Below are positions 1 through 8,399 of a stretch of DNA of 64,000 nucleotides, piece after piece; positions within the stretch are counted from its first letter, which is position 1; the number at the start of each line of letters is the position of its first letter. The DNA lies in NCBI GenBank assembly GCA_017621845.1, contig JAGASI010000021.1, positions 1 through 64,000 on the forward strand, read 5' to 3'. Source of the DNA: Muribaculaceae bacterium (GTDB taxonomy: Bacteria > Bacteroidota > Bacteroidia > Bacteroidales > Muribaculaceae). The notes beneath the pieces were generated by a model. It did no database searches. It saw only the letters and a list, made by a program, of their open reading frames with translations, and was not told where the DNA came from. A program made the translations under genes and the position numbers.

Positions 1-177
1 TTATCACAAAAATAATGAATTTTTATCTTTCAAACCAAAGATAAATAACTAACATACAGCTCATAAAGATTTACCTGACTCGAAATGAATCGGGTAAGGG
101 TATTATGCGCTTATTTAAATTTTAAATGAAAGAGCCGTGCTTATAATATGTTAGACGCAGATTAAACCAATGGGACG

Positions 178-235
178 CCGGGGTTTTAGGTTCTGTAGAC
201 AGGAACGGTTGGTAGCTCTTGTCCGCTGACCCCGA
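178..235. repeat. Imperfect palindromic intergenic element (copy 1)
   Basis: This non-coding stretch can fold into nested stems: CGGGGT near 179-184 with ACCCCG near 229-234, enclosing GACAGGA (199-205 region) with TCTTGTC (216-222). Its right arm, GCTCTTGTCCGCTGA at 215-229, is the exact reverse complement of 38603-38617, in a second palindromic element 38 kb away. I see no coding frame and do not recognise a known RNA family. It may be a dispersed palindromic repeat or a structured RNA; the shared 15-mer is seen directly, the role is unknown. The rest of 1-250 holds no gene I can support, only A/T-rich sequence and weak hairpins. Confidence 0.4.
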
Positions 236-257
236 TTTAACCCGGCCTCATTGCGAA

Positions 258-290
258 AAATGGGTCTAACTCGATGAGTTAGACCCATTT
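258..290 (-). terminator. Strong hairpin terminator
   Basis: A perfect 15-bp stem (258-272 with 276-290) with a 3-nt loop. On the minus strand the stem is followed by a run of five T, so it fits a Rho-independent terminator for the leftward transcript of tRNA-Pro or mntA-hepT. On the plus strand the T-run is shorter, so it may act in both directions. Confidence 0.7.
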
Positions 291-300
291 ATTGAAATTT

Positions 301-315
301 AGTCGGGGTGAGAAG
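301..315. repeat. Duplicated tRNA-Pro 3' end, putative attachment site
   Basis: The 15 bases AGTCGGGGTGAGAAG are identical to 1226-1240, which form the 3' end (acceptor strand, discriminator and start of the T arm) of the minus-strand tRNA-Pro gene. A copy of a tRNA 3' end lying downstream of the tRNA is the usual footprint of integration by a tyrosine recombinase. The repeat and its orientation are visible; calling it att is inference, since no integrase gene lies between the copies. Confidence 0.6.
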
Positions 316-380
316 AAAGTTAGCCCCCGTAATTTACCATTTTTGCGCTCAATTAGAAGACTGCGTTTAACGTAAATAAT

Positions 381-751
381 TCACTGTACTTGTCCCGAAT
401 CTGTCCCGTTTCCGTCTTGGCCTAATATAAATAAAACTTCTTGCTTAAGTTTTGGCAAATCGTTTATAACTATAGCCCATATCATTTCCAACCTCAAGCT
501 ATCGTAACCATGAATTAAATAATTACGAGTGCCAACTATTTTTTGGCATTGGATATTGCAATAGTCGGGTCTATTTTCAGGATTCTATTTGTCGCTTCGC
601 CGATTATAGATATATTCATATGAATTGCGCTTCGCAGGAGTGCATTTTCATAATAGTAATCAAATCTGCGAGGAACCGAATCAAAATATGATTCGACTTC
701 TTCGACGCACTGAAGGATATCATATAATGATTTTTGAATTTTCCTATCCAT
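381..751 (-). pseudogene. hepT: HepT-like HEPN toxin, frameshifted
   Basis: HepT is the HEPN RNase of the HepT-MntA toxin-antitoxin system. The first 71 residues run in one frame from an ATG at 751 and hit TAG at 536-538, just after a run of six A (539-544, minus strand). Adding one A restores a frame that continues to a TGA at 381-383, giving a protein of about 123 residues, the usual HepT length. The catalytic and AMPylation motif Rx4HxY, read as RNYLIHGY (about 504-527), lies after the break. As written, the toxin lacks its active site. The start overlaps the end of mntA by 8 bases. The defect may be a real mutation, slippage-dependent expression or a sequencing error in the homopolymer. 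Confidence 0.8.
391..408. repeat. TGTCCCG direct-repeat pair, copy A
   Basis: TGTCCCGAATCTGTCCCG contains two TGTCCCG units 11 bp apart (start to start). The same 18 bases occur at 1152-1169, and a variant, TGTCCCGATTTTGTCCCG, at 1052-1069. All three lie between the two tRNA-Pro end repeats. They could be arm-type recombinase sites or an operator; copy A also falls within the 3' end of the hepT frame. Confidence 0.5.
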
Positions 752-1049
752 AGATGAGTTGGCGTGTTTCGTTTAATTCTTCGCGGAAATATGGATTACG
801 TACAGCGCTGTCATCGGTGAGGTCTATTTTGCGTTCAAGGAGTAATTCAAGGGCTTCTTGAAATCCAAAAAAATTATTTGCCGAATCAAGCATGGGGATT
901 TTATCCCACTCAAAGTCGACACAAAAATCGACATCGCTATCTTCGTTGAAACGAGACGTTAATATGGAACCAAACACCCATAGCTTACGCACGTGGAAGC
1001 GCTTGCAGATATCTATTATCTTATGAAGATTTAATTCGATTATTTTCAT
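744..1049 (-). CDS. mntA: MntA-like nucleotidyltransferase antitoxin
   Basis: A 101-residue minimal nucleotidyltransferase. It carries the exact GSx10DxD signature, with Gly27-Ser28 and Asp39/Asp41, and a later acidic position in KIDLTDD that would complete the metal site. In studied HepT-MntA pairs this enzyme AMPylates a tyrosine next to the HepT catalytic His and so neutralises the toxin. It is the first gene of a leftward pair and overlaps hepT by 8 bases. A good Bacteroidetes promoter lies about 35 bp upstream. The antitoxin appears intact while the toxin frame is broken, a state a cell can tolerate. Confidence in family is high; function is inferred. Confidence 0.85.
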   Translation of the reverse strand: MKIIELNLHKIIDICKRFHVRKLWVFGSILTSRFNEDSDVDFCVDFEWDKIPMLDSANNFFGFQEALELLLERKIDLTDDSAVRNPYFREELNETRQLIYG

Positions 1050-1051
1050 GT

Positions 1052-1069
1052 TGTCCCGATTTTGTCCCG
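1052..1069. repeat. TGTCCCG direct-repeat pair, copy B (variant)
   Basis: TGTCCCGATTTTGTCCCG lies between the predicted mntA promoter and the mntA start codon, so in the expected 5' leader. It differs by a few central bases from copies A (391-408) and C (1152-1169). The position would suit an operator for autoregulation, but integrase arm sites are an equally good reading. Confidence 0.45.
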
Positions 1070-1081
1070 GTTAGTCGTTTG

Positions 1082-1111
1082 CAAATATATAAATAAAACA
1101 CTGTACTTCAA
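1082..1111 (-). promoter_or_regulatory. Promoter of mntA-hepT
   Basis: Reading leftward: TTG at 1111-1109, a 19-nt gap and TATATTTG at 1089-1082, a full match to the Bacteroidetes TTG / TAnnTTTG consensus. Transcription would begin around 1075, giving a leader of about 25 nt that contains the TGTCCCG pair. Confidence 0.6.
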
Positions 1112-1151
1112 AATATTGTGCTTGCAAATCGAAAATTTAAATAAAACGACA

Positions 1152-1169
1152 TGTCCCGAATCTGTCCCG
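1152..1169. repeat. TGTCCCG direct-repeat pair, copy C
   Basis: Identical over 18 bases to 391-408. It lies about 55 bp from the tRNA-Pro 3' end, while copy A lies about 75 bp from the duplicated tRNA end, so the copies sit near both ends of the putative island. Confidence 0.5.
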
Positions 1170-1227
1170 GCATATTTTGAAAAATCCTTGCAACTCTGTG
1201 AGCTGCAAGGATTTAACTCTTAAAGAG

Positions 1228-1300
1228 TCGGGGTGAGAAGACTCGAACTTCCGACCTCCACGTCCCGAACGTGGCGCGCTGCCAACTGTGCTACACCCCG
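1228..1300 (-). tRNA. tRNA-Pro (CGG)
   Basis: A 73-nt cloverleaf on the minus strand. The acceptor stem CGGGGTG/CACCCCG is perfect and the discriminator is A. The anticodon stem CCACG/CGTGG encloses the loop TTCGGGA, giving anticodon CGG. The T loop TTCGAGT is canonical, and CCA is not encoded. Its 3' end is duplicated at 301-315, marking it as an integration site. Confidence 0.95.
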
Positions 1301-1356
1301 AACTTATAGGTGTGACAAAATCGTCCTGTCAAGCGACGACCTGCCGTTGGTGACTG

Positions 1357-1364
1357 CAAAGGTA
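1357..1364 (-). promoter_or_regulatory. Probable tRNA-Pro -7 element
   Basis: TACCTTTG on the minus strand, about 57 bp upstream of the tRNA 5' end. It matches the TAnnTTTG box; no clear TTG is seen at -33. Confidence 0.45.
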
Positions 1365-1414
1365 ATATTTTTTTTCTTACCCCGAGTCTTTTTGGAGGTT
1401 AAAAATTAAGTTTT

Positions 1415-1445
1415 TTGGTGATTAGGTGGAAATACCTTAACTTTG
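1415..1445 (+). promoter_or_regulatory. Promoter of purD
   Basis: TTG at 1415-1417, a 20-nt gap and TAACTTTG at 1438-1445 form a consensus Bacteroidetes promoter 77 bp upstream of the purD start. I see no purine riboswitch in the leader. Confidence 0.6.
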
Positions 1446-1521
1446 TCGGCACTCGTGGACTCGTCCGACATATAGTCGACCGACCCGAGACCATTAATAT
1501 TGATAATCACGACATCACGCT

Positions 1522-2820
1522 ATGGACAAGGTAAATGTATTGTTATTAGGGAGCGGTGGCCGAGAGTCGGCGCTTGCCTGGAAATTATCTCAAAGCCCAT
1601 TGTTGGGTCAACTATATATTGCACCCGGCAATGGAGGTACCGGACAGTGGGGAGAAAACCTCGCGGTGTCACCGATGGACTTTGCAGCTATTACCCAAAC
1701 CATCAAAGACAAGTCTATAGGCCTGGTCATCGCGGGCAACGAAGACCCGTTGGTAGCCGGGCTCAGCGATTATCTTGCCACACATCTTCCCGAGGTGCCG
1801 GTCATGGGACCGGTGAAAGCGGGTGCCGCCTTGGAAGGTTCTAAAGACTTTGCCAAAGATTTCATGACGCGCCACGGAATACCCACCGCACGCTACCGTA
1901 GCTTTACCCGCGAGACACTTGCCGAAGGACAAGATTTTCTGGCAACCCTTCAGCCACCGTATGTTCTCAAGGCCGATGGTCTGGCCGCCGGCAAGGGAGT
2001 GCTGATTATTGACTCACTTGACGAGGCACGCAAGTCGTTGGCCGAGATGCTTGACGGCATGTTTGGTGCCTCATCATCGACGGTTGTCATCGAGGAATAC
2101 CTCTCAGGTATCGAGTGCTCGGTATTTGTGGTTACAGACGGACATGGTGGTTATCGCATACTTCCTGTAGCCAAAGATTACAAACGAGCCTTGGACGGAG
2201 ACAAAGGCTTGAATACCGGTGGCATGGGAGCCGTGAGCCCGGTAGTGTTCGCCGACGATGAGTTTATGACCAAAGTCGAGGAACGCATCGTGCGCCCTAC
2301 TGTTAAAGGCTTGATAGCCGATGGCATCGATTACCGTGGCTTTATATTCCTGGGGCTTATCAAAGTCGGTGACGAGCCGATGGTAATCGAATATAACGTC
2401 AGGATGGGCGATCCCGAGACCGAGGTTGTGATGATGAGACTGGAGGGAGACCTGGTTGAGTTGTGTTTGGCGGCAGCCAACGGTGACCTGGGAGATATCA
2501 GAGTCACACACAGTGACAAAGCCGCTGTTACCGTGATTGCCGTCTCGGGCGGTTATCCCGGCGCTTATTCCAAGGGCAAAACCATTACCGGCAACCTCAA
2601 CCCCACCAACTCAACACTCTTCCATGCCGGTACACAGATAAATACCGACGGCGACCTTGTCACTTCGGGCGGTCGTGTCATAGCTGTAAGCTCATTGGGT
2701 GAGACGGTCAAGGATGCTCTCAAGATGAGCTATGACTCGATGAGCGAATTTGACTTTGAAGGCCGCTTTTTCCGTCATGATATCGGTCAAGACCTCCTGG
2801 CACTGGCCAACAACGACTGA
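1522..2820 (+). CDS. purD: Phosphoribosylamine-glycine ligase
   Basis: PurD (432 aa, normal for the family) joins glycine to 5-phosphoribosylamine using ATP in the second step of purine synthesis, in the cytoplasm. The N-terminal domain opens with LLLGSGGRESALAWKL (residues 7-22). A central ATP-grasp domain follows, including the signature NVRMGDPETE near residue 292 with metal-binding Glu and Asn, then the C-terminal GARS domain. The ATG at 1522 is chosen because the conserved glycine-rich strand begins within ten residues of it. It has its own promoter. The next gene, a membrane protein, begins 31 bp downstream and may be co-transcribed. No irregularity seen. Confidence 0.97.
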   Translation: MDKVNVLLLGSGGRESALAWKLSQSPLLGQLYIAPGNGGTGQWGENLAVSPMDFAAITQTIKDKSIGLVIAGNEDPLVAGLSDYLATHLPEVPVMGPVKAGAALEGSKDFAKDFMTRHGIPTARYRSFTRETLAEGQDFLATLQPPYVLKADGLAAGKGVLIIDSLDEARKSLAEMLDGMFGASSSTVVIEEYLSGIECSVFVVTDGHGGYRILPVAKDYKRALDGDKGLNTGGMGAVSPVVFADDEFMTKVEERIVRPTVKGLIADGIDYRGFIFLGLIKVGDEPMVIEYNVRMGDPETEVVMMRLEGDLVELCLAAANGDLGDIRVTHSDKAAVTVIAVSGGYPGAYSKGKTITGNLNPTNSTLFHAGTQINTDGDLVTSGGRVIAVSSLGETVKDALKMSYDSMSEFDFEGRFFRHDIGQDLLALANND

Positions 2821-2851
2821 CGCCGGCCATCAAAGACTATAATAATTATAC

Positions 2852-3841
2852 ATGAAGATAAACAAGATACAATTAGCCAATGCTCTCCACTCACGATGGT
2901 TGTCGATACTGATGGCAGTCGTGATGCTGGCCGGGGCATGGCTCATGTTCCACACCCACCGTATCCTATATATCATCGGAGACCGAGGACTATTGTTTCC
3001 ATCGGCCAACCTGTGGATAGGCCCCGGCGAGCTCGGCATGTGGGCCGACTGTGTCTTGACCCTTGTAGGAGCACTGTTGATGGTAACCCTCAACAACACC
3101 TACAACATGCTGCGCAGTTCCAGCCACCTCGCCATCACATTGTTTCTGGTGATGTCACTGTCCATACCCAATATACTGTGCCAGTTTGACACCGGTCCGG
3201 TAATGGTGATTGTACTGCTAACATGCATGTTGCTAATGTTCCACACTTATGGAAACCGGTCGGCCACGGGCAATGTCTATCTCGTGTTCCTCATTCTGTC
3301 TACCTGCTCGATGACCCAGTACTGCTATGTGGTTTATATCCCGGTATTCATACTGAGTCTCGGACAGATGAGAATACTATGTATGCGCACCGTCATTGCC
3401 ACACTTTTAGGCTTGGCGACACCATGGTGGGTTGTGTTCGGTCTTGGCATATCCACCCCCTCCGATTTCCACATCACCGGATATATACCGGTCTACTCAT
3501 CATTCAGCGAGATGGAAATCCTGCATGTATTTGCCATCATCGCCTTCACCTCACTGCTACTGATTACAGGATGGATGGCCAACTTCATGAAGATGATTTC
3601 ATACAACTCCCACATGAGAGCCTACATGGGCACACTGTCAGTCATGGGCTTGGTCACACTCTTTGCCGTTTGCATCGACTATGAGTCGGTGAGCGTCTAC
3701 GCCCCCGTGCTGTTTATGGTCACATCATTCCAGTTATGCCACACCTTCTCCAACCACCAGCGCGCCAACAAATCATCAATACCCCTAATCATCCTGATAT
3801 CCATCTATCTACTGTTATATCTATGGAGACTGAGCTATTGA
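2852..3841 (+). CDS. Polytopic membrane protein, unknown function
   Basis: A 329-residue integral membrane protein with about nine or ten hydrophobic segments spread from residue 17 to the C-terminus (for example 17-33, 70-80, 92-108, 118-130 and 307-325) and short loops. No catalytic motif is evident. It resembles the poorly characterised polytopic proteins seen in Bacteroidetes near purD or pdxB, but I cannot name a family with confidence. It lies between purD and pdxB and overlaps the preferred pdxB start by 19 bases, which suggests translational coupling. Confidence 0.75.
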   Translation: MKINKIQLANALHSRWLSILMAVVMLAGAWLMFHTHRILYIIGDRGLLFPSANLWIGPGELGMWADCVLTLVGALLMVTLNNTYNMLRSSSHLAITLFLVMSLSIPNILCQFDTGPVMVIVLLTCMLLMFHTYGNRSATGNVYLVFLILSTCSMTQYCYVVYIPVFILSLGQMRILCMRTVIATLLGLATPWWVVFGLGISTPSDFHITGYIPVYSSFSEMEILHVFAIIAFTSLLLITGWMANFMKMISYNSHMRAYMGTLSVMGLVTLFAVCIDYESVSVYAPVLFMVTSFQLCHTFSNHQRANKSSIPLIILISIYLLLYLWRLSY

Positions 3842-4890
3842 CCCGGCGCGAGCCACTGATACTTGTCGAGGACAAGGTGCCCTATATAGGCTCCATCGCC
3901 GGAGCCCGCGTTATAAAACTTCCGGCCGGAGAATTCACACGCGAGAATGTGCGTGAAGCCGACGCACTGATTGTGCGCACCCGCACCCGCTGTGACGCCA
4001 CCCTGCTCGACGCCACCAATGTCAAGGTCATAGCCACCGCCACCATTGGCACTGACCATATCGACCTCAACTACTGTGCCACCCACGGCATACAAGTGTT
4101 TAACGCCCCGGGGTGCAACGCCCAAGCCGTGGCCCAGTATGTCATGTGCTCGATTATAACCCTGATGAACCGGCCCGTAGGCCAGCACACGCTTGCAATC
4201 GTGGGTGTCGGCCACGTGGGCACTATAGTCGAGCGCTGGGCACGTGCACTGGACATGAAAGTCCTGCGTGTCGATCCTCCCCGTCAACGTGCCGAGGGCG
4301 GCGATGACTGGACAACACTCGACCAAGCCATGGCCGAGGCCGACATTATAACCTTTCATACCCCGTTGACCCGCGAGGGTGATGATGCTACCTACCACCT
4401 TCTTGACAGCCGACGCCTGGCACTCGCCCGCCGAGCCCCCATCATCATCAATGCAGCACGCGGCGAGGTCGTGGATAACACCGCTCTGGTTATGGCGCGC
4501 CGTCAAGGCCTGGTGTCCCACCTGGTCATCGACTGCTGGGAAAACGAGCCCGACATCAACCGCGACCTATTGACACTCAGTGACATCGCCACTCCCCACA
4601 TCGCCGGCTACTCACGCTCGGGCAAGATACGCGCCACCGTTGCCGCCCTCCGGGCTGTCTGCAACTCCCTGGACCTGCCCATAACCCATCCCGTTGACAG
4701 CAACGGACATCGACTCACCCCCGAACATCATGCCGATACAGTCTCAATCAGCACACTTAAAGACTCCTACAATCCCATCGAGGATAAAGCATCACTCAAG
4801 ATGATGACAACATTCACCCCCACCCTCTTTGAACGCGCCCGCAACACCTATGACCTGAGACCCGAGCCGCGTCAGGCCATCATCGACTGA
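3823..4890 (+). CDS. pdxB: Erythronate-4-phosphate dehydrogenase
   Basis: PdxB oxidises 4-phosphoerythronate with NAD in the DXP-dependent pathway to pyridoxal phosphate. The protein is a D-2-hydroxyacid dehydrogenase: an N-terminal half with TATIGTDHIDL, a Rossmann motif GVGHVG near residue 127, and the catalytic triad Arg (NAARGEVVDN), Glu (CWENEPDI) and His (TPHIAGYS). The C-terminal dimerisation region is present. I prefer the ATG at 3823 (355 aa) to one at 3736, because the family's conserved first strand (LILVEDKVPY) starts a few residues later and the longer form would run deep into the upstream gene. A hairpin with a T-run follows. Confidence 0.9.
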   Translation: METELLTRREPLILVEDKVPYIGSIAGARVIKLPAGEFTRENVREADALIVRTRTRCDATLLDATNVKVIATATIGTDHIDLNYCATHGIQVFNAPGCNAQAVAQYVMCSIITLMNRPVGQHTLAIVGVGHVGTIVERWARALDMKVLRVDPPRQRAEGGDDWTTLDQAMAEADIITFHTPLTREGDDATYHLLDSRRLALARRAPIIINAARGEVVDNTALVMARRQGLVSHLVIDCWENEPDINRDLLTLSDIATPHIAGYSRSGKIRATVAALRAVCNSLDLPITHPVDSNGHRLTPEHHADTVSISTLKDSYNPIEDKASLKMMTTFTPTLFERARNTYDLRPEPRQAIID

Positions 4891-4908
4891 TCAACACCCC
4901 TCCCTACA

Positions 4909-4936
4909 GCCGGGTTAACCCGGCCCATGTTTTTTT
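4909..4936 (+). terminator. Terminator after pdxB
   Basis: The perfect palindrome GCCGGGTTAACCCGGC (4909-4924) is followed by a run of seven T at 4930-4936. It closes the purD to pdxB block. Confidence 0.75.
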
Positions 4937-4958
4937 AAGAAGAATTAATCATTACAGC

Positions 4959-5007
4959 TTGGGGTAAGTCACGGAAAAATTGTACCTTTGCGGTGCTTTT
5001 AGCACCG
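4959..5007 (+). promoter_or_regulatory. Promoter and 5' hairpin of eno
   Basis: TTG (4959-4961), a 21-nt gap and TACCTTTG (4983-4990) form the promoter. The hairpin CGGTGCT-TTT-AGCACCG (4991-5007) begins at about the expected transcript start, and a weaker GGCG/CGCC stem follows in the roughly 100-nt leader. A stem at the very 5' end can protect mRNA from decay; that role is inferred. Confidence 0.6.
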
Positions 5008-5046
5008 ACGGCGCCATGGATTGACGCCTCCAGCGTATAACATTGA

Positions 5047-6390
<1,344 letters not shown>

Positions 6391-6415
6391 TTTCCCGACA
6401 TCATAAAATCATCGA

Positions 6416-6452
6416 GTGATGGACAAGCCCCCCGTGGTGGCATGTCCATCAC
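6416..6452 (+). terminator. Hairpin after eno
   Basis: GTGATGGACA (6416-6425) pairs with TGTCCATCAC (6443-6452) around a GC-rich loop. There is no good T-run, so it may protect the 3' end or act with a second terminator at 6492. Confidence 0.5.
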
Positions 6453-6491
6453 TGTTGTTATGGCACTTAATAAAGGTTAAAAAACATCTGT

Positions 6492-6524
6492 AAAACGCTT
6501 TACTACTCCCGATAGCGTTTTTTT
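6492..6524 (+). terminator. Terminator between eno and upp
   Basis: AAAACGCT (6492-6499) pairs with AGCGTTTT (6514-6521), followed by more T. It fits a Rho-independent terminator for eno and ends right before the upp -7 box. Confidence 0.6.
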
Positions 6525-6527
6525 ATG

Positions 6528-6535
6528 TACCTTTG
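6528..6535 (+). promoter_or_regulatory. -7 element of upp
   Basis: TACCTTTG, 22 bp upstream of the upp start. A clear TTG at -33 is missing and the upstream half coincides with the terminator stem. Confidence 0.5.
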
Positions 6536-6556
6536 CCATAATAAAATTATTACACG

Positions 6557-7210
6557 ATGAAAATTATCAACTTTCAAGACTCACCCTCATTGGTAAGTCA
6601 ATACCTTGCCGAGATGCGCGACACGACCATACAGAACGACCCTCTGAGATTTCGTCGCAACCTTGAACGCACCGGCGAGATTATGGCATACGAGATTTCC
6701 AAACACCTGAACTACACCACCATCGAGGTCACCACCCCCTTGGCCAAGGCCCAATGCCCTGTCATCGACGAACAAGTAGTGCTGGCGACTATCTTCCGTG
6801 CCGGCGTCCCCTTCCATCAAGGCTTCCTCAACTTCTATGACCGTGCCGAAAACGCCTTTGTCTCGGCCTACCGCAAGTATAAAGAGAAAGAAAACTTTGA
6901 TGTGTGCATCGAATACCTCGCCTCACCACGTCTCGACGGCAAGACACTCATCCTGTGTGACCCCATGCTCGCTACAGGAGCATCCATGGAGCTCAGCTAC
7001 CGCGCCCTGATTACCAAGGGCATGCCGGCTCACATCCATGTGGCCTCGGTCATAGCCTCCCAGACAGCAATCGACTATATCGCACGAACATTCCCCGAAG
7101 ACCGCACAACCGTTTGGGTAGGCGCTATCGATGCCGAGATCAACGCCCATTCCTACATCGTCCCCGGTCTCGGAGATGCCGGTGACCTCGCCTACGGCAC
7201 CAAAGACTGA
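6557..7210 (+). CDS. upp: Uracil phosphoribosyltransferase
   Basis: Upp (217 aa) makes UMP from uracil and PRPP in pyrimidine salvage. Evidence: the PRPP-binding loop LILCDPMLATGAS (about residues 130-142) and the uracil-binding end PGLGDAGDLAYGTKD, both characteristic of UPRTase; the FRAGVPFHQG segment is the second diagnostic block. The start ATG at 6557 sits just after the promoter. The next gene is 72 bp downstream and probably not functionally related. Confidence 0.96.
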   Translation: MKIINFQDSPSLVSQYLAEMRDTTIQNDPLRFRRNLERTGEIMAYEISKHLNYTTIEVTTPLAKAQCPVIDEQVVLATIFRAGVPFHQGFLNFYDRAENAFVSAYRKYKEKENFDVCIEYLASPRLDGKTLILCDPMLATGASMELSYRALITKGMPAHIHVASVIASQTAIDYIARTFPEDRTTVWVGAIDAEINAHSYIVPGLGDAGDLAYGTKD

Positions 7211-7282
7211 TTCAGCACAATTTATCATTACCGCTGATAACCTTCTCGACCATCCCCAATAACAATTAATAAATCCATCCAA

Positions 7283-8224
7283 ATGAAAAAAACACTGATT
7301 CCCATACTTGCTCTGAGCCTGACCGCGGGCCTAACATTCAACTCATGTGGCTCGGGCGATGCCGAGACCGCCAACGATACAGTTGTAGCCCAAACCACCA
7401 TTGACTCACTGTCCCAAGCCTATGGCAAACTCATGGGCGCATATTTCAACAAAAGCATATGCGATACCGAGCGCACCGACTCTACAATCGTCATCAACCG
7501 ACAAGACTTCATAAAAGGTATGCAACTCGTTCTCAGCGATGACTATAGCGAAGACTTCTTTGCCGGCGTGATGGCCGGTGTCCAGATCCAGAAAGACCTC
7601 AAGAACTACGCCAACCAAGGAACAGCCCTCAACCGTCAGGAAATCCTCACTCTTGTCAGAAATCTCGTCCTCCAAGACTCGGTTGACGAAAAAAGCTACA
7701 AGGCCTACCAGGACACAATGATGAAACTTCAGGAAAGTCTCAACAAGACCCTCGAACGTCGCGAAGTAGAACGCGCCAAAGCCACACCAAAGGCTCAGGC
7801 CAACTACAACGCCGGACAAGCCATCGCTGACAAAGCCGTACAAGCCGGTGCGACTCGCACAGCCTCGGGGCTCGTTGCCAACATTCAGAACCCCGGCAGT
7901 GGCAAAATCGACCCCAACAAACGCTACCTCGTCAATATCTCCCTCAAACACATCGACGGCAAAACAATCAACGCCGGAGACGCCGTACAGATACTACCCA
8001 ACCAACAATTCAAAGGCGTGCAAGAAGCCCTTGGCCTGATTGGCATCGGCGGTAAAGGCACATTCTACCTCACTCCTGAGCTCGGATTTGGCACCCTGGG
8101 TTTGCCCGAGATGGACATCGAACCCCAGGAATGGACAATACTCGACATCGAAATCATCGGAGAAGCTGACTCCACACCTCCCAGCCTCCCTATCCAAACT
8201 GAACCCACCACCAACATTCAATAA
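7283..8224 (+). CDS. FKBP-type peptidyl-prolyl isomerase lipoprotein
   Basis: A 313-residue exported lipoprotein: a signal peptide with lipobox around TFNSC, lipidated Cys22, then an FKBP N-terminal dimerisation region (about 35-150) rich in helix and charge. The C-terminal FKBP domain (about 195-295) contains RYLVNISLKHIDGK and a late hydrophobic strand EWTILDIEIIGE. Such proteins act as periplasmic or outer-membrane foldases. Several FKBP active-site aromatic residues look weakly conserved (FGTLGLPEMDI replaces the usual YG...IPPN), so catalytic activity may be low. The C-terminal tail is Pro/Thr-rich. Confidence 0.85.
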   Translation: MKKTLIPILALSLTAGLTFNSCGSGDAETANDTVVAQTTIDSLSQAYGKLMGAYFNKSICDTERTDSTIVINRQDFIKGMQLVLSDDYSEDFFAGVMAGVQIQKDLKNYANQGTALNRQEILTLVRNLVLQDSVDEKSYKAYQDTMMKLQESLNKTLERREVERAKATPKAQANYNAGQAIADKAVQAGATRTASGLVANIQNPGSGKIDPNKRYLVNISLKHIDGKTINAGDAVQILPNQQFKGVQEALGLIGIGGKGTFYLTPELGFGTLGLPEMDIEPQEWTILDIEIIGEADSTPPSLPIQTEPTTNIQ

Positions 8225-8242
8225 CATCACTACCCCACATAC

Positions 8243-8287
8243 CCGAGCAACTGATACGTCGCCCGACAGCGACGCTAAGTTGCTCGG
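8243..8287. other. Nested intergenic hairpin
   Basis: CCGAGCAACT (8243-8252) pairs with AGTTGCTCGG (8278-8287), and inside it CGTCGC (8257-8262) pairs with GCGACG (8269-8274). No T-run follows. A second GACCGG/CCGGTC hairpin lies at 8344-8370. They may end the FKBP transcript or form a leader of the next gene. Confidence 0.45.
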
Positions 8288-8399
8288 AACTATGTAATAA
8301 TCTCCAACAAAAACCCTTGACACACCGGAATAATAACCGGCCTGACCGGCGCGACTTGGCCCGACCGGTCCAATAACCCCAACAACAAGCCTTTAGACA

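Noticed and set aside
1..250. tmRNA, RNase P RNA or 6S RNA in the left edge
   Set aside because: None of the conserved blocks of these RNAs could be recognised, only general stems.
301..330. Second tRNA gene at 301
   Set aside because: Only the last 15 bases of tRNA-Pro are present; the rest of a cloverleaf is missing.
1500..1844. Open frame overlapping the start of purD
   Set aside because: Low-complexity Arg-rich translation in another frame of purD; no start signal or domain.
3835..4521. Long antisense frame in pdxB
   Set aside because: Mirror of the GC-rich pdxB codons; translation is Gly/Ala/His-rich with no domain.
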